Source of the DNA: an uncultured Tenacibaculum sp.
Lineage (GTDB): Bacteria > Bacteroidota > Bacteroidia > Flavobacteriales > Flavobacteriaceae
Assembly (NCBI GenBank): GCA_947504185.1
Contig: CANNGJ010000010.1
Location: 1 to 64,000 of the forward strand
DNA: 64,000 nt
Direction: 5' to 3'
A model generated the notes under the pieces. The model did no database searches. It had not been told where the DNA came from and saw only the letters and a list, made by a program, of their open reading frames with translations. The position numbers were made by a program, and so were the translations under genes. How positions within the stretch are numbered: position 1 is the first letter of the stretch; each line of letters begins with the position of its first letter. Shown here one piece after another: positions 1 to 7,989 of this stretch.

Positions 1-70
1 AAGAGTTATAATGAAAAAGTTTGTTTAATGTCATTGTTTTTTAGAAGGTACGATGTTTTTATATATGGTA

Positions 71-201
71 GCTAACGTGTATGTATAAGATTAGTTACGT
101 GTTTTAAGCACTAAAGTTAGTAAATAAATCACAGATAGAAAGTCCGCGAGGACTTTCGTAAGTAAGCTAAAAAAAGTAATTAATTTTATACGGTGTTAGG
201 C
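71..201. repeat. attC-like imperfect palindrome A
   Basis: The outer arms at 71-98 and 176-201 are complementary over most of their length with a few bulges; they begin GCTAAC and end GTTAGGC. Inside is a perfect 8-bp hairpin, GAAAGTCC (138-145) with GGACTTTC (150-157) and a GCGA loop. Read on the minus strand the element starts GCCTAAC, which fits the RYYYAAC box of integron attC sites, and ends in a GTTAGC core. It lies directly after the stop codon of the serine hydrolase gene, the position an attC site has in a gene cassette. The structure is seen directly; the attC role is inferred. Confidence 0.6.
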
Positions 202-213
202 ATCTGGCATTTC

Positions 214-1365
214 TCAATCATTTTCCATTTCTAATAATAAATATGAAAGTTCAATTGATAAATTCCGTACTTTTTCGCTCGAATTCAAATTATTGGCTAA
301 AGAAGCAACAACCATTTTTTTGTCAAAATAGATTCTAAAATAACTACTTGACCCAACTTGTGTTCCATTATGTTCAATGATTTTTCCTAATTTCGGATTT
401 GTCCAATTATCCCAACCGAAAGTATATTCCATTTCCTTATTATCACTGTTGGACAATTGAATCATCAGTTCTGTGGTCGAAAGATTTATTAATTTATAAT
501 TAAGGATTGCTTTTCCGAATTTCAACAAGTCTTCAGCTGTTGAGTTAATTCCTCCACCCGAATATGTGTAACTCAAATCGTTTTTTGGACTTCTATAAAA
601 ACTACTACCAAGTTTTATGTAAACATTATTTTTAGTCTGTTCTAAATTAGTTTGAGTCATATTTGCAGGTTTCCAAATATTTTCCTGCATATAAGTTTGA
701 TAAGATTTCCTTGAAACTTTTTCTATAATAGCACCAAGTAAAGTATAACCAAAAGATGAATATAAAAATGTAGTTCCAGGTTTAAATACAAGTTCTCTAT
801 TCTGAAATTTATCAAGAGCTTTTTCACAATTGTCATAATGAGTAAAATTGAATATTCCTAAATCAGATTTGTAATGAGGAATTCCAGATGTATGGTTTAA
901 CAATTGTCGTATTGTGATATCTCCTTTTTCTTTTTTCGGAAATTCTGGTAAATAGTTTTGGATTGGTATATCTAAATCAATTTTGCCTTTTTCATAAAGT
1001 TGAAGTATGGCAATAGCAGTCATAGGTTTGCTAACAGATGCAATTCTAAATTGACTAAATTGATTCGGTTTTTCTTGATTTGTTTTATCCAAAAAACCAG
1101 CTGTAGATAACCAACTTCCACATTTTTCAGAATAAACACCTGTAGAAATTCCTAAAAAATTATTCTTATTTATTGCAGAATTTATAATACTATCGGCTTT
1201 GAAGTTAAAACTACCTAATTCATTACAATTCAGATTATTTTTGCTTTGAGATAAGGAAATTGGTTTGTCCGAAAATGGGTTTAAACTATAAGGTTCAAAA
1301 GACCAATAGAAAATATAGGAAAGTAGAAGTAAAATTATTCCTAAAATTATTTTTCGTTTGTTCAT
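214..1365 (-). CDS. Serine hydrolase of the beta-lactamase/penicillin-binding protein fold, cassette-borne
   Basis: The protein has 383 residues with one N-terminal hydrophobic segment (about residues 6-20), so it is exported or membrane-anchored. It belongs to the class C beta-lactamase-related family (AmpC, EstB, D-alanyl-D-alanine carboxypeptidase relatives). S-V-S-K at 110-113 supplies the nucleophile serine and the general-base lysine. Tyr202 in YSSFGY takes the place of the usual YxN tyrosine, and HNG at 332-334 matches the third active-site box. The substrate cannot be told; peptidase, esterase and beta-lactamase members all exist. The gene fills the space between palindromes A and B and is transcribed away from the recombinase at 2027, like a cassette gene. 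Length is normal and the frame is intact. Confidence 0.85.
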   Translation of the reverse strand: MNKRKIILGIILLLLSYIFYWSFEPYSLNPFSDKPISLSQSKNNLNCNELGSFNFKADSIINSAINKNNFLGISTGVYSEKCGSWLSTAGFLDKTNQEKPNQFSQFRIASVSKPMTAIAILQLYEKGKIDLDIPIQNYLPEFPKKEKGDITIRQLLNHTSGIPHYKSDLGIFNFTHYDNCEKALDKFQNRELVFKPGTTFLYSSFGYTLLGAIIEKVSRKSYQTYMQENIWKPANMTQTNLEQTKNNVYIKLGSSFYRSPKNDLSYTYSGGGINSTAEDLLKFGKAILNYKLINLSTTELMIQLSNSDNKEMEYTFGWDNWTNPKLGKIIEHNGTQVGSSSYFRIYFDKKMVVASLANNLNSSEKVRNLSIELSYLLLEMEND

Positions 1366-1382
1366 AGGTTCCTTCTGCTTGT

Positions 1383-1514
1383 GCCTAACGGTTTGTGTAT
1401 GATTTCGTTACGGAAAAATCGGCAAGATTTTTCCGAGTTAAACACAAAGATAGTAAAAGTGCGAGGATTTTCCGATAGGAAAATCCGCCGTAATGAATTA
1501 TACACTTTGTTACC
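1383..1514. repeat. attC-like imperfect palindrome B
   Basis: The outer arms at 1386-1413 and 1488-1514 pair over about 25 positions with small bulges. Two perfect inner hairpins are nested inside: a 10-bp stem (CGGAAAAATC, 1411-1420, with 1426-1435) and a 9-bp stem (GGATTTTCC, 1465-1473, with 1478-1486). On the minus strand the element ends in GTTAGGC, a perfect match to the integron core consensus GTTRRRY. It separates the serine hydrolase unit from the non-coding unit. The structure is seen directly; the recombination-site role is inferred. Confidence 0.65.
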
Positions 1515-1921
1515 AATAGTGCTTTATTTCCAATTTATAATTCATTCCGTTTTTCTTTGATTCCGCAATTTATACTTTTCCGAGTTTGAGTAAGTTTAGT
1601 TTATTTTCAATTCCGCAAACTTGCTCAAATTCCGATTGTTATTTTTTCAGCAGAGTGGAAGTCCGACGTTTTTTTTGCGTTCAGTTCCGTTTTCCACTTT
1701 TCCATATTTTTGTCAAATTCCGCACAGCAGTTCATTCAGATTTTGAGTGAGCAATTCCGATGTTGCTTTTCATTCCGCATTTGAGTGATAAATTCGCAAG
1801 ATTTTAAAAATTCAGCACGAGAGTTTTTCTAATTTTGCTTTCTTAAAACTCAAAAAAAAAATCAAAAATGAAACTTGGCTTTTTTTCAATTCCGCAAACT
1901 TGCTCACGCATTATTGGTAAC
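1509..1921 (-). other. Non-coding cassette-like unit (gene-free stretch 1366-2026)
   Basis: No convincing gene is present; the longest minus-strand frames are only about 20-36 codons. The unit is bounded by GTTACCAATAGTGC (1509-1522) and GCATTATTGGTAAC (1908-1921), which are reverse complements of each other at 13 of 14 positions. The motif ATTCCG recurs many times, and a perfect 24-bp direct repeat lies at 1604-1627 and 1883-1906. It may carry a small RNA or a decayed gene. The rest of 1366-2026 is palindromes B and C plus the recombinase leader. Confidence 0.5.
1604..1906. repeat. Perfect 24-bp direct repeat inside the non-coding cassette
   Basis: The two copies are 1604-1627 and 1883-1906; both contain CAATTCCGCAAACTTGCTCA. 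The second copy abuts palindrome C. The spacing, about 255 bp, is too large and the copies too few for a CRISPR array. Confidence 0.8.
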
Positions 1922-1979
1922 GGTTAGTATAAAGCTAAAGTACTAAAAAAGTAAAGATTAACTAACTTTAGCTATGTTA
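1917..1979. repeat. Palindrome C, candidate attI-like site beside the recombinase
   Basis: This is a shorter imperfect palindrome, about 63 nt, just upstream of the tyrosine recombinase start. AGCTAAAGT near 1934-1942 pairs exactly with ACTTTAGCT near 1964-1972, and the flanks TAAC and GTTA add partial pairing. Its left edge carries the cassette boundary sequence TATTGGTAAC. Position between the recombinase and the first cassette corresponds to attI in integrons. A transcription-related hairpin is the alternative. Confidence 0.45.
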
Positions 1980-2026
1980 TTAAATACTTTTTAAGTATAT
2001 TTAAGATAACTGTTTAAAAATGAGTT

Positions 2027-2863
2027 ATGTCACACCTTTATAAGTATAAAACTATATTAGAACTTAAGCGTTATAGTAAAAACACTATCGAATCTTATTT
2101 GTTTTTCTTTAAGATGTTTCAAGAAAGATTTAATTATAAAGAAGAGCATATAGAATTTTTAGAAGATAGAGATATATTAAATTCTGTTGTGAGGTTGGTT
2201 AAAGAGAATAAGTATGGTATATCCTCTCAAAAACAATTAATAGGGGCTTTATCGTTGTTTTATAAAGAGTTCTTTAAAAGAAATGTTGATTTTAAAATAA
2301 TTTACCCTACAAGAAAAACTGAGGCATTACCTACCGTTTTATCGAAAGAAGAAATAAGCTTACTTCTTAAAAGTATTAAAAATATTAAGCATAAAGCTGT
2401 TATAGCTACTATTTATGGTTTAGGGTTAAGAATTTCGGAAGTAATAAATTTACAAATAAGAGATGTAGATAGTAGTAGGATGGTGGTTACTGTAAAAAAC
2501 AGTAAAGGGAATAAAGATAGAATAGTAATGTTGCCAGAAAAACTATTAAAACTGCTTCGAATTTATTTTAAAGAGTATGTGCCTACAGCATATTTATTTG
2601 AAGGTCAAAATAAACTAAAGTATAGTGCTTCAAGTATTAGAAAGGTATTTGATAAAGCCAAAAATAGTTGTAATATAAGAAAGAAAGCAACAGTACATAC
2701 GTTAAGACATAGTTTTGCTACGCATTTACTAGAATCTGGAACAGATATAAGAATGATACAAAAATTATTAGGTCATAAAAACATAACAACAACACTTATT
2801 TATACACATGTATCTAATTCTTTAATACAAAATATAAAAAGCCCGTTAGATTTGTTGGAGTAG
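2027..2863 (+). CDS. Tyrosine recombinase, XerC/D-like, adjacent to the cassette array
   Basis: This 278-residue site-specific recombinase has an N-terminal core-binding SAM-like domain (about 1-95) and a C-terminal catalytic domain (about 105-275). The catalytic set is complete: Arg135 (GLGLRISE), Lys near 160, His224 and Arg227 (HTLRHSFATHLLE), His250 (LLGH) and the nucleophile Tyr259 (IYTHVS). It is shorter than XerC/D (about 300) and clearly shorter than integron integrases (about 320-340); the segment between residues 180 and 220 shows no IntI-specific insertion. It is divergent from the cassette-like units at 71-1979, the same arrangement as intI and its cassettes. It probably recombines palindromes A-C, by inference from position. 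Its stop lies 15 bp from the convergent TonB receptor gene. Confidence 0.9.
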   Translation: MSHLYKYKTILELKRYSKNTIESYLFFFKMFQERFNYKEEHIEFLEDRDILNSVVRLVKENKYGISSQKQLIGALSLFYKEFFKRNVDFKIIYPTRKTEALPTVLSKEEISLLLKSIKNIKHKAVIATIYGLGLRISEVINLQIRDVDSSRMVVTVKNSKGNKDRIVMLPEKLLKLLRIYFKEYVPTAYLFEGQNKLKYSASSIRKVFDKAKNSCNIRKKATVHTLRHSFATHLLESGTDIRMIQKLLGHKNITTTLIYTHVSNSLIQNIKSPLDLLE

Positions 2864-2878
2864 TTAGTGATGTTAATT

Positions 2879-5323
2879 TTAAAACTGCATTCCAACTTTA
2901 AAATTTAAAACTCTACCGGTCATAAAATTTGGTATTCCATACTGTTGTTTGCTATACGCATCACGAACCCAAGTGTTGGTTATAGAGTTGCGGATATCAA
3001 AAATGTTAAACAGTTCTAAACCAATGGTTAGTTCTTTAAAACTACGTAGAAATCCTGTTTTATGTTGCTTGTTAGCATCGACAAAAACATATGATAAGCC
3101 TAGATCGGCACGTTTATAATCATTTAACCTATTTTGAAACTGATATACATCTGAATATGCAGGTGCTCCACCTGGTAATCCTGTATTATACACAATATTT
3201 AAATAGGCTTTTAAATCAGGTAAATTAGGTACGTAATCTTGAAATAAAACGCCAAACTTCAAACGTTGATCGGTAGGTCTTGCAATATAACCTTGGTTAT
3301 TAATATTTTCTTCAGTTTTTAAATAACCAATACTCACCCAACTATCGTTACCAGGAACAAACTCTCCATTTAAGCGGATATCTAACCCGTAAGCATACGC
3401 ATTAGTTACATTATCTGCACGATAACGAATGCGAACATTATCTACTGAGTACGAATTAACATCAGATAAATTTTTATAGTATAATTCAGTAGTTAACTTA
3501 AAAGGACGTTCCCACATGGTAAAACTATAATCGTTACCAGCTACCAAATGAATAGATTTTTGAGCTTTAACTTCTGGGTGAATGTTACCTTCAAAATCAC
3601 GTAATTCTTTATAAAAAGGAGGTTGAGAATACCATCCACCAGAAATTCTAAACAGCATGTCTTTATCCCAATCTGGTTTTATCGCAAATTGTGCTCTCGG
3701 ACTAAATGTAAGTTGATTTTTAGAACTTACAGTTGTTGTTGTTACATTCCATTGATGTGCACGTACACCAACATTCATCCATATTTGATGATTGTTCCAG
3801 TTAGTTTTTCTACTAAACTGAACAAAACCTGATAAACGATTAATATCAACTTCGTTTTCTGCTCTAACATTTCTAAAAGGTTCTATTGGTCCAGTAAAAG
3901 GCTCATACGGTTGATTGTTACCTGCATGATGTGGCGGACGTACCGAAAAACCTAAAGAGTCGATAACCTCCCATTCACGAATACGATCTTTTATGTTTTC
4001 AGTTTGATATTTTACACCAGCTTTCCACTCATTATCACCATCTTTTAAAGTCGCTCTTAATTGAACGCTGTTAATCAATGCATCTAAATCGTTACGAGCA
4101 TGGTTTATTTGCGAACCGATTCCTTGAGAGAAAGCGATATCACCAAAGTTTTCTGAACCAATATTGCTATCCACTTCACCTAAATTATAGGATGCAGCAA
4201 TATCAAAATGTTCTTCTTCTTGTGTATTAAAAGAAGAAATGGTTCCTGTAATTTTTAAATCATCATTTACTTGATAATCGGCAGATAACGCTCCGAAAAG
4301 TGTTTTAAATTCATCTTGCTCTTGCCCTTGGTAAAAAATAATTAACTCTAAAGGATTTGCAATAGTACCAAAACGAGTTTTTCTTGTTAATGGTTTGTAG
4401 TTGTAATCGTTTAAAGAAAAGTTTCCTAAAAAATTTAGTGTTAGTTTTTCGTTAGCTTTATAAGATAAGAATGTTTGTACATCAGTAAATTTTGGTCTAA
4501 AGTTTACTTCGGTTTGTTTACTATTTACAAATAAACTATTGTCTCTATATCTAACACCAAGTATGGCACTTAATTTATTGTTTAAAAAGGTGTCTTCAAT
4601 AGTAAAACTACCACCCAATAAACTAGCATCTATTTGAATTCCGAAATTTTTAGGTTTACGATAAGTAATATCTAATACTGATGAAAGTTTGTCACCGTAT
4701 TTTGCTTGAAATCCTCCTGCTGAAAAATTAATATTTTGTACTAAATGCGGGTTAATGAAACTTAAACCTTCTTGTTGTCCTGAACGAATTAAAAACGGAC
4801 GATAGACTTCAATTCCGTTAACATATACTAAGTTTTCATCAAAATTACCACCACGAACATTATATTGAGTACTTAACTCGTTGTTATTACTTACTCCAGG
4901 TAGGGTCATTAAAACATTTTCAACTCCTGCATTGGCACCAACTAAATTTTTAACTTTTTGAGTTTCAATTTTTGTAATTCCTTGTGCTTCCTTTTTTTGA
5001 TTTTTAAGTACAATTTCTTCTAATTCTTGGGTTTTAAAATTTAAACTAGGAGAAAAGTTGAATGTTTTTCTTCCTCTTGAAGTAAATTTTTTAGCCACTG
5101 TTTTATAGGAAACATGACTAAAAGTAACTGTAACTGTTTTCTGCATCGGTATGGTAAAACTATAGTTACCATTAGCATCGGTAGTAGTACCTTTTGATAA
5201 GTAAGAAATAGCTACACCTTCTATAGGAGTATTGTATTTATTGATAATTCTTCCTTTTACTGTTGCTGTTTTTTGGGCAAAAATAAGTGAAGGGAACAGT
5301 AATAAAATAAGTATTTTTTTCAA
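2879..5323 (-). CDS. TonB-dependent outer-membrane receptor
   Basis: The protein has 814 residues with a signal peptide (ILILLLFPSLIFAQ). A carboxypeptidase-regulatory-like domain follows at about 20-100, containing GRIINKYNTPIEGVAIS. A plug domain at about 115-220 carries NVRGGNFDENLVYVNGIEVY, and the rest is a 22-strand-type barrel ending in the aromatic-rich VLNFKVGMQF. It should move a large ligand across the outer membrane using TonB energy; the substrate cannot be inferred. No SusD partner lies next to it. It is 12 bp from the upstream M23 peptidase gene, so the two are probably co-transcribed. Confidence 0.9.
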   Translation of the reverse strand: MKKILILLLFPSLIFAQKTATVKGRIINKYNTPIEGVAISYLSKGTTTDANGNYSFTIPMQKTVTVTFSHVSYKTVAKKFTSRGRKTFNFSPSLNFKTQELEEIVLKNQKKEAQGITKIETQKVKNLVGANAGVENVLMTLPGVSNNNELSTQYNVRGGNFDENLVYVNGIEVYRPFLIRSGQQEGLSFINPHLVQNINFSAGGFQAKYGDKLSSVLDITYRKPKNFGIQIDASLLGGSFTIEDTFLNNKLSAILGVRYRDNSLFVNSKQTEVNFRPKFTDVQTFLSYKANEKLTLNFLGNFSLNDYNYKPLTRKTRFGTIANPLELIIFYQGQEQDEFKTLFGALSADYQVNDDLKITGTISSFNTQEEEHFDIAASYNLGEVDSNIGSENFGDIAFSQGIGSQINHARNDLDALINSVQLRATLKDGDNEWKAGVKYQTENIKDRIREWEVIDSLGFSVRPPHHAGNNQPYEPFTGPIEPFRNVRAENEVDINRLSGFVQFSRKTNWNNHQIWMNVGVRAHQWNVTTTTVSSKNQLTFSPRAQFAIKPDWDKDMLFRISGGWYSQPPFYKELRDFEGNIHPEVKAQKSIHLVAGNDYSFTMWERPFKLTTELYYKNLSDVNSYSVDNVRIRYRADNVTNAYAYGLDIRLNGEFVPGNDSWVSIGYLKTEENINNQGYIARPTDQRLKFGVLFQDYVPNLPDLKAYLNIVYNTGLPGGAPAYSDVYQFQNRLNDYKRADLGLSYVFVDANKQHKTGFLRSFKELTIGLELFNIFDIRNSITNTWVRDAYSKQQYGIPNFMTGRVLNFKVGMQF

Positions 5324-5335
5324 GGGTTTTATAGT

Positions 5336-7027
5336 TTACTTTCTGAAAAATGTAGCAGAAATAGTTTTTGTATTTCCTACATTATCAGAGACTACAAGTT
5401 TAAAAAGATGTTTGCTACCAACCAACTTTTTATCATTAAAATCGTAAGTAAGTATCCCTTTTTTATGATTGTATTCCATTAAAACCCATTCGCCATCTAT
5501 TGTAGCACGGTAATTTTTAATACCAGATTCTTGATCTTTAATTTTAACTTTTAAAGTTTTATTTTTAGAAAGCCATTGCTTGTCTTTAAAATTATATAAC
5601 TGAATTGTGGGGTTAACAGCATCGAATTTTAAAGTATAGTCTCCTAAAAGTTTAGTGCTAGTATATACTTTATCAATCTTTTTCTTGGTAGATGTATATC
5701 TTGGATATTTCTTGTTAGTTACATTCGCAATGTATACTTGTTGTTTTTGTTTGTCGTTTAAAAAAGAAGTATTGAATGTTAATGTATATCTTTTGTCTAA
5801 AGGAATGGTACGATTATGAACCTTAGCTACACCGTTTTCAACTGAGAAATCAATAAAACAATCTTCATAAAAAGTGTTTTTAGGGAAGGCAATAGTAACA
5901 TTGTTTTTGCTGAATTTAGTAAAATCTTTAGCAGTTATTTTATAAGCAGTAGTGTCTTTTTTTTGAAAAATTAAATTACTTGCTACACCCCGAACTGGTA
6001 TTTTAATAGATGAAGTGTTGTTTTTAAAATCTTTGGCAATGATTTCAATATTATAACTGTTTCCGTTTTCAATGAAAATTTTACCATTGTTAACTAGATC
6101 TTCGTATAAACTTAATCGGTTAGCATTTACTTTATGAGTTTTCTGTACTCTATTTCTGTAGGTTTTGTAATGTTTGTAATCAATTAATAAGTTAATGTAC
6201 TTACTTTCAGCAAATGAAAACGTTTCAACATCATGATAATACACCCTGTTGCCATTTACTTTCATTTCTAGGCTGTAGATTCCGTTTTTGTTTAAAGCTC
6301 CGTTTAATCGATCGAAAACACTAATTCCAAAGCCTATTTCTCCACTAGCCGTTATCTTTTCACTAACGTATTTACCGTTCCCAGTATTTTTAAATGAAAG
6401 AATTGTTTTTGAAGTTGAATTATTAATTCGTGAATCGCTATTAAGTGGATAGGCAATCAGTTTTTGTATTGTTGGAGATTTATCATCTTTAGGAACTAAA
6501 CCAAAATGCATTGGGTTAATAATGTGTTCTGTTTTGGTGTCTCTTATTTCATAATGTAAATGTGGACCTCCAGAACCTCCTGTATCTCCGGTATACCCAA
6601 TAAGTTCTCCTTTCTTAACAGGGAATTTTTCTGGTTTAGGAAAAAGATTACCTGTGTAATAATTTTCTTTTTTGTATTGCACGCTCTTTACGTATTTTTG
6701 AATAGTTGGAACGAAATTTTTTAGATGGGCATAAACAGTAGTATATCCATTAGGGTGTTTTATGTACATAGCTTTACCAAAACCATATTGCTGAACTTTT
6801 ATACGAGATACATATCCATCAGCAGGTGCATAAATTGCAATTCCTTGTTTACCTTGAGTTTTAATGTCTAATCCGGAATGAAAATGATTACTTCTCAATT
6901 CACCAAATGTACCAGATAATATAATTGGAATTTTTAAAGGAGGCGAAAAATAGTTTTTAGGATATTGCTTTTGAGCAGTTCCATAAAAAAAAGAGAATAA
7001 TAAAATAATAGAAAAATAAAATCTCAA
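5336..7027 (-). CDS. M23 family metallopeptidase (LytM-type endopeptidase)
   Basis: This 563-residue exported protein starts with a signal peptide ending near GTAQ. The LytM domain sits near the N-terminus (about 35-175) and keeps the zinc ligands: HFHSGLD gives the H-xxx-D pair, and GGPHLHYEI gives the H-x-H pair. The remaining ~380 residues look like beta-sandwich modules of unknown role. The family cleaves peptidoglycan cross-bridges in the periplasm. It is the first gene of a likely two-gene unit with the TonB receptor downstream. Confidence 0.88.
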   Translation of the reverse strand: MRFYFSIILLFSFFYGTAQKQYPKNYFSPPLKIPIILSGTFGELRSNHFHSGLDIKTQGKQGIAIYAPADGYVSRIKVQQYGFGKAMYIKHPNGYTTVYAHLKNFVPTIQKYVKSVQYKKENYYTGNLFPKPEKFPVKKGELIGYTGDTGGSGGPHLHYEIRDTKTEHIINPMHFGLVPKDDKSPTIQKLIAYPLNSDSRINNSTSKTILSFKNTGNGKYVSEKITASGEIGFGISVFDRLNGALNKNGIYSLEMKVNGNRVYYHDVETFSFAESKYINLLIDYKHYKTYRNRVQKTHKVNANRLSLYEDLVNNGKIFIENGNSYNIEIIAKDFKNNTSSIKIPVRGVASNLIFQKKDTTAYKITAKDFTKFSKNNVTIAFPKNTFYEDCFIDFSVENGVAKVHNRTIPLDKRYTLTFNTSFLNDKQKQQVYIANVTNKKYPRYTSTKKKIDKVYTSTKLLGDYTLKFDAVNPTIQLYNFKDKQWLSKNKTLKVKIKDQESGIKNYRATIDGEWVLMEYNHKKGILTYDFNDKKLVGSKHLFKLVVSDNVGNTKTISATFFRK

Positions 7028-7115
7028 ATCGTAACAGTTTCTAACAAAAATACTAAAATTATGCCAAAGCTTTAAGGGTTAAATACCAGTGTTTTAGTAA
7101 AAAAGTAGAAAAGAG

Positions 7116-7146
7116 TTGCTATTTAAAATCTATATTAATAACTTTG
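7116..7146 (+). promoter_or_regulatory. Bacteroidota-type promoter for the coiled-coil/zapA unit
   Basis: TTG at 7116-7118 is followed 20 bp later by TAACTTTG (7139-7146), a perfect TAnnTTTG -7 box. The first start codon follows at 7175. This matches the known Bacteroidota housekeeping promoter layout. Confidence 0.6.
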
Positions 7147-7174
7147 TAGATATAGTTTTATTCTCAATAAATAA

Positions 7175-7465
7175 ATGAGTGACCCTTTAGAAGCAATTCA
7201 TTTACTGGAAGATAAGTTAAAAACCTTGCTTTCTAAATATGAATTTTTAAAAGAAGAAAATCAAGTTTTGCTTCAAAACAATGCAGAGTTACAAGTTTTA
7301 TTACAAGAGAAAACGCAAGAATTAAGTAAAAAACAAGAAGAGTTTAAATTACTTAAAATTGCAAAAACTATTGAAGGTAGTAACGAAAATACAAGAGAAA
7401 CAAAGCTCAAAATAAATACATTAGTTCGAGAGATTGATAAATGCATTACTCTTTTGAATTCATAA
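7175..7465 (+). CDS. Small coiled-coil protein upstream of zapA
   Basis: The 96-residue protein is almost wholly heptad-like and rich in Leu, Glu, Lys and Gln (LLEDKLKTLLSKYEFLKEEN), with no signal peptide or catalytic motif. It is 12 bp upstream of zapA in the same direction. A structural role with ZapA at the division ring, like that of the coiled-coil protein ZapB, is an inference from size, fold and neighbour only. Confidence 0.75.
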   Translation: MSDPLEAIHLLEDKLKTLLSKYEFLKEENQVLLQNNAELQVLLQEKTQELSKKQEEFKLLKIAKTIEGSNENTRETKLKINTLVREIDKCITLLNS

Positions 7466-7477
7466 AAAGTTCTTTAC

Positions 7478-7765
7478 ATGGCGAAAATAAAAGTTAATGT
7501 TGTTATTGCTGGAAGAACGTATCCGTTAAGCGTTAATAGCGCTGAAGAAGAAGAAGGGATGCGTAAAGCAGCAAAAGAAATTAACGAATTAATTGCCAAG
7601 TTTGAACAAAGTTATGCGGTAGCAGATAAGCAAGATGTGTTGGCAATGAGTGCCCTACAGTTTGCTTCGAAGGCAAAAATAGTATCGATAAATAATACTA
7701 TAGAGAATACCGAAGTGTTAAATAAAATAAATGAATTAACTAACTTGTTAGATAAACATTTATAA
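7478..7765 (+). CDS. zapA: Cell division protein ZapA
   Basis: The protein has 95 residues. The N-terminal segment KIKVNVVIAGRTYPLSVN is the typical ZapA head domain, followed by a helical tail containing LAMSALQFASKAK. ZapA binds FtsZ and bundles protofilaments at mid-cell. It follows the coiled-coil gene and precedes the 6S RNA and rny, a conserved order in flavobacteria. Confidence 0.85.
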   Translation: MAKIKVNVVIAGRTYPLSVNSAEEEEGMRKAAKEINELIAKFEQSYAVADKQDVLAMSALQFASKAKIVSINNTIENTEVLNKINELTNLLDKHL

Positions 7766-7787
7766 CGTTCTTTAAAATATATTATTA

Positions 7788-7970
7788 CTACCTACATTAG
7801 TACATTGTTTGTTAAACTCAACACTATTTATTTAGAAAGGATGAGTCTTGGTTCGTAGAGCAAGCCGTATGTGTCAATTTATTTGATACCCAGAACGGAT
7901 CCTCGATAAACCAGTTAGTCCTAAACCTGTTTTTCGGAGTTTATAAGACCCTATTAATGTAGGTTTTTTT
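7788..7970 (+). ncRNA. ssrS: 6S RNA (6S-Flavo type)
   Basis: The gene-free segment between zapA and rny folds into a long rod. CCTACATTA (7791-7799) pairs with TAATGTAGG at 7955-7963, closing the ends, and a T-run follows at 7964-7970 as terminator. Inside, further complementary arms surround an open centre (for example ACCAG and CTGTT segments near 7910-7930). Location between zapA and rny and length of about 180 nt match flavobacterial 6S RNA, which mimics an open promoter and holds RNA polymerase in stationary phase. The exact 5' end is uncertain. Confidence 0.8.
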
Positions 7971-7989
7971 ATACAATCAAATCAAAATT

